Shown one piece after another: positions 40,859-51,830 of a stretch of DNA of 64,000 nucleotides; positions within the stretch are counted from its first letter, which is position 1; each line of letters opens with the position of its first letter. Source of the DNA: Amaurobius ferox (lineage: Eukaryota > Arthropoda > Arachnida > Araneae > Amaurobiidae). The notes beneath the pieces were generated by a model that was not told the origin of the DNA, made no database searches, and worked only from the letters and a program-made list of their open reading frames with translations. The stretch is taken from positions 5,472,649-5,536,648 of the forward strand of contig OX578142.1 in NCBI GenBank assembly GCA_951213105.1, given 5' to 3'. The position numbers were made by a program, and so were the translations under genes.

Positions 40859-42908
40859 TGTCGTGCCCTCTTGTCACGCATAGATTTTTAAATTAAATTT
40901 TCCCATCTAAATTTGAAAGTGATCGTATAGTAAAAAAAAACTTAAATTAAATGTTTAAGTTACCTGGTCCTGTCTTCTGAGAACCAAACTAAAGAAATTT
41001 CTGGAAGGAAAAGTTGGAATGAAGGGGACTAAAATAAACACAACAGTATTAGGGGGAAACAAAACTAGGAACTTTATTGAATTCTTTAAATGCAGTTGAC
41101 AGTTACATAGTCGGGCAATTCAAGCCTAAATATAAATCCTTGCCTCATGGCAGAAAAAAAAAGGGAATTAAATTTAACATTAGATGTCTGTGTGACCAAA
41201 GCTTACCCAGGGAATTTACACAAAATAAAAAAAACGAATTAAAAGGATCCTTTGAGCTCTACCTCTAAAAAAAGGGCATTAAAAAATGATGACTGGGGAA
41301 TTCCCCAAAAGACAGAATTCTCTGGTACGGTGACGTCCAGACATGGTGAGAGAGTGGTCAAAGTCCGTGAAAGAGTTTCTTTAAATAAAAACTCACCAAT
41401 CTTCGGCCGCAAAAGGCCTCACCTCATTATTTCAGGCGCCGGAGGAGTCGGGGCTCCGCATCTCGGAGAGGCGGCGTCGGCCCGGTCGTGAGCACAGGCG
41501 GCGACATGGGCGTCATTGGATCGGTGACTTTGATGGGGAACCCAGGAAGATGGTGAGGACTGTCCGGTCCGGGTGCACCTAGTGCATTAGGACGACGGGG
41601 CCACAGGTGAAAGCCGGCCGAGGGTGAAGGTGATTCTTCGCCGTCATCTACTGCTCCGTCCGTCGAGAGAGAGCGGCGCCGCAACGGGCTGGAGGCTTCA
41701 GGTCAGCGACCCCAGCGGGGTGGTCCCGGAGAAGTCCTAGGAGAAGCGCGGCGCGCAAGCCGTCAACAGCGGCCTCCGATGATGCCTCTCAGCAGAGATG
41801 GGTGATGAAGATCTCGTCGAAAGGATGACGAGAGCATGTTTCCAAAAAGGTGTGACGAAAAATTGTCGAGCAAAATGTGTAAAGTTTCGATGCGGGGGTG
41901 AAATATATAAACAAAATTGGCGTGCATTACGCTCGCCACTACATAATATTTTTGTGCATGAGGCCCTAGCAGGAGGGTTGCCGTAAAAACGATGTCTTCA
42001 GAGATTCCAGTATCCCTGGATGCCAATCTCGCAAATCACATCTCCCAGTTCCAAGAAAACATAACTGTCTTCCTGGATTAAAGGGGATTAGCGGTCCTGG
42101 CGTCATGACGCTTAGATAACGCCTAGGAAATCGCAAAATCGACGCCATTTTGGCCTGGTAGGATATCTTGCATTCAAAGAGAGTTTTTAATCCACAAAAA
42201 AAGATTCTAAATTAAATTATTTTTCAAGTACATAAAAAAACATTATACCATCAAAAATATTTAAATTTAACCAATTAATATTCCCTGGGCAACAGTGGTC
42301 ACTTACAAAGGCTAGGTTCAACACTTTAATATATTAGTTGACAAATTACCAAATTATGATTTACAAAAATAAATTCTTGTTAACAAAATAATTGTTTCTT
42401 TATACAGTAGTACGGCAATTACGCACGTATTCCGTTAGTTTGCACCATTCAGGGTTCCTTACTTACACTGTAAAAATTACTCTCTTAATTATTAAATCCT
42501 TGCTTAATCTTCCTCATTTATCATTCTTACCAACTCCCTCTTTCTAGTTACTCCTTAACTTAAGAACCAATTAGCTTCTAAAAATGTAGAAAACAATTAA
42601 AGCTTCTGAAATTATATTTTAACCCTAAATGTTTATGATTTAAAACTTGAAAATACAGTTTAATCTTCTTTTCATAAAGTTTAAAATAAGTTAAGTTAAA
42701 CTCTTGTAGTTCCCAGTATAGTATTTTTAACATTAAGTGTTTATGATGTCTCTTTGCATCACAACTTTACTTTTAAATAGTTGTAACTCTTTAATTATAA
42801 GCAAATAAAGTTATTTTTAAAACTTTAAACATTGAAGTTATATCTCTACAAATGAAATAAAAGCATTAAAAAAAGAAAATTCTAAACTATTGGAATTTCG
42901 ACACCACA
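40859..42908 (-). mobile_element. Gypsy 3' LTR (family A, 2050 bp)
   Basis: TGTCGTGCCC...GACACCACA ends (TG...CA). On the minus strand a TATA-like TTATATAT at 41903-41910 precedes a CpG-rich segment (about 41400-41760), and AATAAA lies at 41073-41078. The right-hand third is AT-rich. Proline- and arginine-rich open frames in the GC-rich part are by-products of composition. Confidence 0.93.
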
Positions 42909-44582
42909 TAATTACCCCACCGTTCCAAAAAGAAAAATTTTCTTCGAAGAAGACAATTTTTCAAAAGAGACTCCCAACCTTGTGAAGAATGTGCATCTGA
43001 GGATCAGGCAGAGGTAATGAAGAGTCTACTCTCAGACAGGGTGTTTCTACTTGACAACACAAAACAAAAAAAAATTATATATATAAAATGTAAGTCTCTA
43101 TCAAAATCAGTGGTAGGTGTATAAATATGTAGGTTGTGTATATAACCTATCAAAAGTAAGCACATAAAAAGAACACTTTTTTTTTTTTTACTGATTTCAC
43201 TACTAACTACCATGGGTACTGACTGCCGATGATAATCTTCTTAAAATCTCAAAACCAAACAACTTGTTCAAACCATCTTTTAAATCTCAAAGCCAAACAA
43301 CTGGTCAAACTATCTTTTAAATCTCAAAAACCAAACAACTTTTCAATCAAGAAAGAGAGGAGAAAAAATTTCTTACCACCACTATATGGTACTGCACTTG
43401 AATCGCATTGTATACCTGGTCGAATGCACAAGAATTTATGTTAAAGAACACATGGACCACCATCGCGCTTTAAATCCAAACAGGCTGGAATGCGCAGTTC
43501 CGACATAAACGTAAAAGAGTTCAAAATTTAGCAAATAGAACACATAAGGTGAGGTACCCAACAAGCAAATAAATGAGGAAAATTAACTTTTAAAAGCTGA
43601 AGGATTCGAGCGAGCGAAATCCTAATAGAACTATTGTAGTGCTGTTGCAGTACACCTCCCCACATGAAACTATTAACGGTCTCGAAAATAAAAATTTTGG
43701 CCACTGGAAAAAGTAAACGATAGTGGAAGAAAAGTTCAATACAAATGTGCATCAAGAATGTCAGCGTATCACATTGGATTTCAGTGTACCTCCGCCCTGT
43801 CTCTCTCGCATTACTTAACTATAAAAAACTGCTACCACAGAATAATAATTTCTGCAAACTTAAAATACTCAATCTAACACTGTTACCACAGAATAATAAT
43901 TTCTGCAAACTTAAAATACTCAATCTAACTATCTTCCGTATACCTAATTCTCAATATATCCAAAAAATAAACTTCATAACATAATCTCACTTCTGCAATA
44001 TGTGTAAATAATCATAAAACTCAATAAACTTCCATTATCTGCAGTATCTGTAAATAACCCAACATTTTAGTTGTCAGTAGTGAATTCCAAAAGGTAATAA
44101 TAATAATTTTCAGTTCTCTGCACTGCTCCAAAATTATCTAAATATCTCACTGACATGCAGTATAATCAACTTTCGAATAAATAAAAATAAACATATCTTT
44201 AAAAATCAAATTTTTACCTTGTTATTAAAGGTAAAATTAACAAGCATCAAACAATAATGTCCCCTGCAGGGGAACAACAAACCAAAATAAAACAAATGTG
44301 TGTAAATGTGCTGCGTAAAAATGAAATGCACGACAAACTAGTAAACATCATTACCTAAGAAAAACCTTAAAGATTTTCCCAATTTTATCATGACAAAACC
44401 ATCGTGATAAAAATAAATCCATTGAATAAAAATGATATCAGTGAAAAATGAAAACAATAAAAAAATTAGAAGCTACATGCCTTCAAAAATCACGAATGTA
44501 TAAACAAAGATCAAACAATGTAAGTATACTCAATACGAAAGAAAAATGTGTATATATATCAAAAAGAAAATGTACATAAAAA
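42909..44582 (-). other. Gypsy 3' internal region, no env found
   Basis: About 1.67 kb between the pol stop and the 3' LTR. Next to the LTR the minus strand reads GGTGGGGTAATTA, a likely polypurine tract. Two short tandem repeats lie inside: three copies of a ~38-bp unit with AATCTCAAA..CCAAACAACT (43245-43345) and two copies of a 51-bp unit with CCACAGAATAATAATTTCTG (43829-43928). Only short unrelated frames occur, so no envelope gene is supported. Confidence 0.6.
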
Positions 44583-47252
44583 TCAAAATAAAATATTTCT
44601 AGACCTCAAATTGTATCCCTGCTCAGGATAACCTGAGCCGCTAGGTAATCTGCTAGCTGAATCATTTGCATTTGTACCTGACAAGTCTTGACTAACTTGA
44701 CTCGTGGAATGTGGCTGTATGAGTGCCTGATTCCTGTCAGTGATTCGAGTAAGCCTGTTCACGTGAACAATTTGTGTATCGAAGGGAGCCATAATATTTG
44801 TGATCACGAAATTTACTTTTGTTTTCTGTGAAATCACCTTGTAAGGTCCCTTATTAAAGTTTGTAAACTTTTTAGATTGTCCTTTTCGTAGCACAGGTGT
44901 GTATAAAAAGACCATATCACCCACCTTAATGTCCTTAGTGACTGCATGCTTATGCTGGTAAGTCTCCTGTCGTTCAGCTGCTTTAGTTAAATTTTGGTTA
45001 GTAATTTGGAAGGTATTTTTTAGACGGATGGTTAAGTCATCCGAGTAGTCCTGAACAGAAACATAATTTAGATTACTAGACTTACACAGTAGATCTTCAG
45101 GTAGTGTAATGTCACGACCAAACAGTAGAAAAGCAGGAGACTCCCCAGTGGCACTATGTTTCGAAACTCTATGTGCCAACAATGCAAAGTTCAGGTGTCT
45201 GTCCCAGTCGTCCTGTGTTTTAGACACCAGGGTGCTGAGAGACTTTATAATTGTTGCGTTAAGACGCTCTGTAACCCCATCTGATTCTGGGTGATAACTC
45301 GTAGTATTGTGTTTCATAATGCCCAGCTTTTTATAAAAATTTCTTGCAACTTTTGAAATGAAATTCGAGCCTCGATCCGTTACTAGGTGCTTGGGAACAC
45401 CGTGAGTAGAAACCCAACTTTCTAAACAAGCCAAAATGGTTTCTGATTTTGTATTACTAATGGGATATGCCTCTGGCCACCTTGTAAAATAGTCAGTCAC
45501 AACTAAAATATACTTATTGCCATTAATTGTTTGAGGTAAAGGGCCAACAATGTCAGTTGCTATTCTTTCCATGGGGTATGAAGTCACAGGCATGCGTTGA
45601 ATTGGTGCCTTTTGCTTGGACTTGTACCCACGTCTTTGCAGACAAGTGTGACATGATTTAATGTAATTTAGAACATGAGCATACATTCTGGGCCAGTAAA
45701 AGTGCTTTTGTAGCCGGGAAAGAGTTCTTTTAAAGCCTCCATGGGCAGCAGTAGGAGAATCATGGCACAAGCTTAAAACTTCAGGAATTAAATTTAAAGG
45801 GACAAAAATTCTGTCTGATGCTTGAGATCTATGCTTTGGTTTTCTCTTAACAACAAACAAGGCATCATCTTTAATAAAAAATAAAAGAGTACTAGGAAAA
45901 ATAGGCTTGTTCTGAGCTAACAAATTTTTAAATTTTAAACATTTAGCATCAGACTGCTGAGAATTAGCAATGCGGGCATAAAGGGTAGGATCAATAGTTA
46001 ACTGTTGTGGTTTAGCATCTTGTACTTCAATAGTGTTTACACATCTACTTAAGAAATCAGCAGTTACATTTAATTTTCCAGGTTTGTGTACAATCTTAAG
46101 ATCAAATTGAGTTAAGCTCATAATCCATCTAGCAATTCTTGAAGTAGGATCCTTAAGTTTGAGAACATGCGACAAGGAAGCTTGATCACAATAAACAATA
46201 AAATGTTTGCCTAATAAATAGTGCTTAAAATATGAAGTGGCCCAAACTACCCCTAAAGTTTCCCTTTCTACTGTACTGTAATTAACTTCTGCATCTTTTA
46301 ATTTTCTGCTCGCATAAGCAACAGGATGTAAAAATTTATTTGAATCTTCCTGACATAGAACTGCGCCTAAAGAGTGTTTCGAGGCATCAGTGCATAGGGC
46401 AAAAGGTTTCGAAAAGTCAGGTAACTGTAAAACTGGTTTCTGTAAGAGTTCATCTCTCAAAGTGTCAAAAGAATTTTGTGCTTCAGTTGTCCAAAGAAAA
46501 TTAGATGAGTTTTTGGTAAGTTCTGTTAATGGAATAGATTTTTGTGCATAATTTTGAATAAAACGTCGATAAAACCCGGTTAGACCTAAAAACTGCCTGA
46601 CATGTTTTCTGCAAGTTGGTATCTTAAAATTTTGAACTACTGCCAGATTCTTGGCATCAGGTTGCACTATTCCCTGCGAAACATTAAAACCTAAATAAGA
46701 GATAGAAGGCTTGAAAAATACGCACTTGCTTGGTTTAAGTTTAAGATTATGAGCTTTTAAGCGATCAAAAACAAATTTCAATTTCTGTAAATGCTCTTCA
46801 AAAGTTTTGGAGGCAATGACAATGTCATCAATATAAATCCCAATTTGCAAGGGGGAAAGATCTGACAGAACAATGGACATTAATCTCTGAAAGGAGGATG
46901 GAGCATTTTTGAGACCAAAAGGGACTCGTTTCCACTCATAGTGACCCAAAGGTGTTGAAAACCCTGTCTTATAGGTGTCATCAGGGTGTAGCTTCATCTG
47001 GTAGAAGCCAGAGGTTAGATCAAGGGTAGAAAAAAAATTTGCTCCACTTAAATTATCAATCATGTCTTGGATATTTGGAATGGGAAAACTTTCGGCAATA
47101 GTAATGTCATTTAGATGCCGAAAATCACAAACGAGCCTAAAGGATCCATCAGCCTTCTTAACAAAAAGGACTGGACTTTGATAAGGTGAGTCAGATTCCT
47201 GTATAATATCAGACTCCAATAATTCATTTTTGGGAAAAATCAGTGGTGTCAT
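44583..47252 (-). CDS. pol: Gypsy Pol: reverse transcriptase, RNase H, integrase (889 aa)
   Basis: The frame is uninterrupted. It starts almost at the first RT block (SPYQSPVLFVKKADGSFRL, residues 22-40), with catalytic D78 (STLDLTSGF) and YIDD at 140-143. RNase H has D289, E329/E331, D356 and D399. Integrase has the zinc-binding H497, H504, C534, C537 and catalytic D567, D626, E662. A GPY/F module (GPYKV, 802-806) follows and the chain ends YNLRSRN. It would copy and integrate the element. The start codon at 47250-47252 is the only Met before RT; usual gypsy Pol has protease upstream, and no gag or protease sequence lies between this start and the LTR. All catalytic residues are present, so it could serve related copies. 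Confidence 0.95.
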   Translation of the reverse strand: MTPLIFPKNELLESDIIQESDSPYQSPVLFVKKADGSFRLVCDFRHLNDITIAESFPIPNIQDMIDNLSGANFFSTLDLTSGFYQMKLHPDDTYKTGFSTPLGHYEWKRVPFGLKNAPSSFQRLMSIVLSDLSPLQIGIYIDDIVIASKTFEEHLQKLKFVFDRLKAHNLKLKPSKCVFFKPSISYLGFNVSQGIVQPDAKNLAVVQNFKIPTCRKHVRQFLGLTGFYRRFIQNYAQKSIPLTELTKNSSNFLWTTEAQNSFDTLRDELLQKPVLQLPDFSKPFALCTDASKHSLGAVLCQEDSNKFLHPVAYASRKLKDAEVNYSTVERETLGVVWATSYFKHYLLGKHFIVYCDQASLSHVLKLKDPTSRIARWIMSLTQFDLKIVHKPGKLNVTADFLSRCVNTIEVQDAKPQQLTIDPTLYARIANSQQSDAKCLKFKNLLAQNKPIFPSTLLFFIKDDALFVVKRKPKHRSQASDRIFVPLNLIPEVLSLCHDSPTAAHGGFKRTLSRLQKHFYWPRMYAHVLNYIKSCHTCLQRRGYKSKQKAPIQRMPVTSYPMERIATDIVGPLPQTINGNKYILVVTDYFTRWPEAYPISNTKSETILACLESWVSTHGVPKHLVTDRGSNFISKVARNFYKKLGIMKHNTTSYHPESDGVTERLNATIIKSLSTLVSKTQDDWDRHLNFALLAHRVSKHSATGESPAFLLFGRDITLPEDLLCKSSNLNYVSVQDYSDDLTIRLKNTFQITNQNLTKAAERQETYQHKHAVTKDIKVGDMVFLYTPVLRKGQSKKFTNFNKGPYKVISQKTKVNFVITNIMAPFDTQIVHVNRLTRITDRNQALIQPHSTSQVSQDLSGTNANDSASRLPSGSGYPEQGYNLRSRNILF

Positions 47253-47470
47253 ATCAAAAAAAATAAAAATTCTGATTTAAAATTCAAAAGGGCCCCCTGA
47301 TCTGGTGCAAACCTCACAAAACATTGACAATGCATTAAACAAGTTCCCCCCAAAAATATAAAATAAACATACAATCAAAACAATAAATTATCAAAGTAAA
47401 TAAGCAAAAACAAAACCTTAAAATTAGGGTAGAGCTCATGAAAAGGACTGGTCATTGGCACCAGTTTCTA
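47253..47470 (-). promoter_or_regulatory. Gypsy leader with candidate primer-binding site
   Basis: On the minus strand seven bases after the 5' LTR comes TGGTGCCAATGACCAG (about 47448-47463). A TGG start is expected for pairing with the CCA end of a tRNA; I cannot assign the tRNA. The tract is also a small inverted repeat (CTGGT...ACCAG). The copy at 60008-60216 has the same leader with one change in the site (CCATTG for CCAATG). Confidence 0.45.
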
Positions 47471-49520
47471 TGTCGTGCCCTCTTGTCACGCATAGATTTT
47501 TAAATTAAATTTTCCCATCTAAATTTGAAAGTGATCGTATAGTAAAAAAAAACTTAAATTAAATGTTTAAGTTACCTGGTCCTGTCTTCTGAGAACCAAA
47601 CTAAAGAAATTTCTGGAAGGAAAAGTTGGAATGAAGGGGACTAAAATAAACACAACAGTATTAGGGGGAAACAAAACTAGGAACTTTATTGAATTCTTTA
47701 AATGCAGTTGACAGTTACATAGTCGGGCAATTCAAGCCTAAATATAAATCCTTGCCTCATGGCAGAAAAAAAAAGGGAATTAAATTTAACATTAGATGTC
47801 TGTGTGACCAAAGCTTACCCAGGGAATTTACACAAAATAAAAAAAACGAATTAAAAGGATCCTTTGAGCTCTACCTCTAAAAAAAGGGCATTAAAAAATG
47901 ATGACTGGGGAATTCCCCAAAAGACAGAATTCTCTGGTACGGTGACGTCCAGACATGGTGAGAGAGTGGTCAAAGTCCGTGAAAGAGTTTCTTTAAATAA
48001 AAACTCACCAATCTTCGGCCGCAAAAGGCCTCACCTCATTATTTCAGGCGCCGGAGGAGTCGGGGCTCCGCATCTCGGAGAGGCGGCGTCGGCCCGGTCG
48101 TGAGCACAGGCGGCGACATGGGCGTCATTGGATCGGTGACTTTGATGGGGAACCCAGGAAGATGGTGAGGACTGTCCGGTCCGGGTGCACCTAGTGCATT
48201 AGGACGACGGGGCCACAGGTGAAAGCCGGCCGAGGGTGAAGGTGATTCTTCGCCGTCATCTACTGCTCCGTCCGTCGAGAGAGAGCGGCGCCGCAACGGG
48301 CTGGAGGCTTCAGGTCAGCGACCCCAGCGGGGTGGTCCCGGAGAAGTCCTAGGAGAAGCGCGGCGCGCAAGCCGTCAACAGCGGCCTCCGATGATGCCTC
48401 TCAGCAGAGATGGGTGATGAAGATCTCGTCGAAAGGATGACGAGAGCATGTTTCCAAAAAGGTGTGACGAAAAATTGTCGAGCAAAATGTGTAAAGTTTC
48501 GATGCGGGGGTGAAATATATAAACAAAATTGGCGTGCATTACGCTCGCCACTACATAATATTTTTGTGCATGAGGCCCTAGCAGGAGGGTTGCCGTAAAA
48601 ACGATGTCTTCAGAGATTCCAGTATCCCTGGATGCCAATCTCGCAAATCACATCTCCCAGTTCCAAGAAAACATAACTGTCTTCCTGGATTAAAGGGGAT
48701 TAGCGGTCCTGGCGTCATGACGCTTAGATAACGCCTAGGAAATCGCAAAATCGACGCCATTTTGGCCTGGTAGGATATCTTGCATTCAAAGAGAGTTTTT
48801 AATCCACAAAAAAAGATTCTAAATTAAATTATTTTTCAAGTACATAAAAAAACATTATACCATCAAAAATATTTAAATTTAACCAATTAATATTCCCTGG
48901 GCAACAGTGGTCACTTACAAAGGCTAGGTTCAACACTTTAATATATTAGTTGACAAATTACCAAATTATGATTTACAAAAATAAATTCTTGTTAACAAAA
49001 TAATTGTTTCTTTATACAGTAGTACGGCAATTACGCACGTATTCCGTTAGTTTGCACCATTCAGGGTTCCTTACTTACACTGTAAAAATTACTCTCTTAA
49101 TTATTAAATCCTTGCTTAATCTTCCTCATTTATCATTCTTACCAACTCCCTCTTTCTAGTTACTCCTTAACTTAAGAACCAATTAGCTTCTAAAAATGTA
49201 GAAAACAATTAAAGCTTCTGAAATTATATTTTAACCCTAAATGTTTATGATTTAAAACTTGAAAATACAGTTTAATCTTCTTTTCATAAAGTTTAAAATA
49301 AGTTAAGTTAAACTCTTGTAGTTCCCAGTATAGTATTTTTAACATTAAGTGTTTATGATGTCTCTTTGCATCACAACTTTACTTTTAAATAGTTGTAACT
49401 CTTTAATTATAAGCAAATAAAGTTATTTTTAAAACTTTAAACATTGAAGTTATATCTCTACAAATGAAATAAAAGCATTAAAAAAAGAAAATTCTAAACT
49501 ATTGGAATTTCGACACCACA
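47471..49520 (-). mobile_element. Gypsy 5' LTR (family A, 2050 bp)
   Basis: Same length as the 3' LTR and same sequence where compared, with TG...CA ends; AATAAA on the minus strand is at 47685-47690. It is followed by the target duplication GAAC at 49521-49524. Confidence 0.93.
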
Positions 49521-49524
49521 GAAC

Positions 49525-49647
49525 GAACCGAAAATTTAGAGTTTTTCCCTGCCTGGCACGACAATAGCAGTACTTAAACCAGTCACGAAGACCATTGAGT
49601 CTCGGTTTGATCCGGTCCGAAATAACTTATATTCATATGTGTTAAAA
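49525..49647. other. hAT interior between gypsy and minisatellite
   Basis: Unique-looking sequence that continues the hAT interior broken at 40858. No feature is recognised. Confidence 0.4.
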
Positions 49648-49915
49648 ACATGAATGTGTAGAAAGCCCAGGCCGCCCGACTCACCCGAGGGTATGAGCAG
49701 CAAAGTGAGCGGCCGCCGAAAACATGAATGTGTTGAAGACCCAGACAGTCCGACTCATCCGTTGACATAGAGCATCCTCTTGGACGGCCGGGAACATGAA
49801 TGTAGAAGACCCAGACCGTCCGACTCGTCCAGAGGACTAAGAGCAACTATTTGGACGGCCGGGGGAACATGAATGTGTCGAAGTCGAAAGCCCAGACCAT
49901 CCGTCTCGTCCGAGT
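49648..49915 (-). repeat. Minisatellite, ~73-bp unit, nearly four copies
   Basis: Units start at AACATGAATGT near 49648, 49721, 49793 and 49866, a spacing of 72-73 bp, and diverge moderately. On the minus strand each reads CGGCCGTCCAA ... GAGTCGG ... CTGGGTCTTC ... CATTCATGTT. The unit resembles the 3' part of the SINE at 51520-51830 and the 61-bp insert in the satellite (gapless over about 60 positions, roughly two thirds identical by hand count). The 87-codon frame through it is a repeat artefact. Confidence 0.8.
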
Positions 49916-50501
49916 GTGAAAATTTTCTACGAAGAATTGAGATAAAGTTTTTTTTAAACATTTATCTATATATAGCTGAAATAAAGATAATTATTTCATG
50001 TATTCAATTAAAACTCATTTGAAAAATTTTCAAAATTAAATATGTTTGACCTTTTTTAAAAGTCAAGTTTGAGCCCAGCCCGAAACAGCTTTCTAAAATC
50101 TCCAGCATGGCCCGAGTCGAAATGATTTCGCTTGAATAACATTTTTCTATGTAGATAGTTTTTTATCTTTTTTGACAATTTTAAAATAATTTTAAATAAT
50201 TAAGAACCACTTTTTCAAAATGGTTCAAAATATTAAGACATCGAAATTAGGACCACATCTACAAAATATTAAAATATCGAAATTGTTGCCACTATTTTTC
50301 AAAAACTAAGAACCTATCCAAAATCCAATTGTCCACTCCTATATGGTTTTCAAAGGACTACAAATAACCTAATATTATTTATAGCTACCACTTTTTGTTT
50401 TCGAGAAATAAGCATTTATAAACTTAAACAAGAAAGGTCAATCATGCATAAAGCATTGATTACGAAACACTTTCCAACTTCAATGCGATTTTATATAAAT
50501 A
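49916..50501. other. AT-rich hAT interior, nothing recognised
   Basis: Low-complexity AT-rich sequence with a local repeat of AATATTAARAYATCGAAATT (near 50228 and 50268). No coding potential is seen. Confidence 0.4.
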
Positions 50502-50775
50502 TCTCAAATGCGATACATTCCTCGGTAATATTTTTAAAATTATCACAACACTACATTAATTTATTATATTTGAAAACTTCATCGAAGAAAATGAACTTCA
50601 TTCAAATGACGGCATTGAAATATAAATTGCCTGGTTTAAACATCTCTAAAATGCGATACATTCCTCGGTAAATTTTTAAAATTATCATAATATTTCAATA
50701 TTTTTTTATATTTGAAAACTTCATCGAAAACAAATGAACTTTATTCAAATGACGTCATCAAAATATAAATCGCCT
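50502..50775. repeat. Tandem duplication, ~142-bp unit, two copies
   Basis: AAATGCGATACATTCCTCGG recurs at about 50507 and 50648. It is followed in both copies by a related AT-rich stretch with TTTGAAAACTTCATCGAA and ATTCAAATGACG. The second copy is diverged by substitutions and small gaps. Confidence 0.75.
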
Positions 50776-51519
50776 CTCTATAAAGGCAGCATTTCATTCA
50801 TAAGCATTTTTCCAACCGTTTCATTCATTACAATACTATAATGATTTATTTTATTTAAAAATTTGAAAAATTGTTATCTACCTTATTTATTTTAAAATAT
50901 GAAACCTCCCTTATATATAAAATAATTAAACCCTTGGAAAGATATTTACTATATAATATATCTCGTGTCTCTTTCTGGAGGATATAGCGAGAGTCAAAAT
51001 TTAATTGAATTTGTTTTTATATTAAATATTTTTTATTTAAAAAACTACCTAACATATTTTACTGAAATTCATTTTATATATTTTATGAGATAATTTGAAT
51101 AATTTTCGAAGTTAATTTTATATATTTTATGAGATAATTTGACTAATTATCTAAAATTTTCGAAGCAATTTGTGAATTTTAAAGTCGCTTAAAAGATGTT
51201 TGAAGCATTAGGTCCCGTAGGGTTCAATGTATTTCATTTTTTCAACTTGGGTTCAATCCAAAACTAATTGGATGATATTATTCATTTATATTCACATAGG
51301 TCCCAGAGACTGTTTGAAAAACATACTAAAATTTCATTTTGATAAAGTCATTTTTACGGCAATTATCGTGCTAACAGACAGACAGAGTGAACAAAGTCAT
51401 AAACACTTTTCAACTATGTTGTAAAGTGTTAAAAACAGGATATTATCAATCTTTTTAAACTTGATGAGAAGATTCCTCGAAAATTGCATTAAATCTATAA
51501 AAACACATTAACGCGCTTA
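50776..51519. other. AT-rich hAT interior with a short tandem repeat
   Basis: Contains two copies of a ~47-bp segment TTTTATATATTTTATGAGAT (about 51073-51165). Otherwise no gene or known element is recognised. Confidence 0.4.
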
Positions 51520-51830
51520 AACACGCGCGGTAGTCCAGTGATTAGCGCTCAATTCGATTCCCTCCGCTGCCAAACGTGTTCACGCGGAGTACGATCACGT
51601 TAAACATGTGGGTCCGTAAGCCCTTCCGAGAGGTTGGTGGTAGGGGAAGGAGGGTACGGTCCCTGTGGATGCCTCCCCCCCACTGGTTTCCGTTCTAAAT
51701 TGAGTGGCTCTTCACGGTCGTCTAAACTGTTACCTTACACCTTTCTGGTAGGTCGGACTGGCTGGGTCTCAACAACAACGCCTTTTCTCGTTGCGCTGCG
51801 TCACCTTTAAGGTTGAAGAAAAAGCAAGGA
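51520..51830 (+). mobile_element. tRNA-derived SINE-like element
   Basis: GCGCGGTAGTCCAGTGATTA (about 51525-51544) resembles a tRNA D-arm/A-box and GTACGATC at about 51589-51596 a B-box, at a spacing normal for RNA polymerase III promoters. A GC-rich body follows (AGAGGTTGGTGGTAGGGG, a C8 run) and a 3' part with GGTCGGACTGGCTGGGTCT and CAACAACAACG. A second copy of the body and tail lies on the minus strand at about 54670-54825, which shows that it is a family. Ends and target duplications could not be fixed. Confidence 0.55.

Larger units (their letters stand above)
40859..49520 (-). mobile_element. Ty3/gypsy retrotransposon with 2-kb LTRs, lacking gag and protease
   Basis: Two LTRs of exactly 2050 bp bracket an internal region of 4562 bp; GAAC flanks both sides (40855-40858, 49521-49524). 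Corresponding positions in the LTRs are all offset by 6612 bp and I saw no difference in the parts compared, so insertion is very recent. The internal region has a leader with primer-binding site, one pol frame (RT, RNase H, integrase order, diagnostic of Ty3/gypsy) and a 1.7-kb 3' region. The pol frame starts only about 220 bp after the LTR, so gag and protease are missing and the copy would need them in trans. Confidence 0.93.

Noticed and set aside
41252..42148. Open frames in the GC-rich part of the gypsy LTRs (also at 47864-48760 and 60610-61503)
   Set aside because: They occur on both strands of the LTR, have no recognisable domain and change reading length in the third copy (61095-61403). 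GC-rich sequence gives few stops.
42909..44582. Envelope gene after gypsy pol
   Set aside because: No frame longer than about 80 codons on the relevant strand and no signal or membrane pattern; only small tandem repeats are present.
49583..49961. Two minus-strand frames of 68-87 codons
   Set aside because: They read through the 73-bp minisatellite; the repeated residues come from the DNA repeat.
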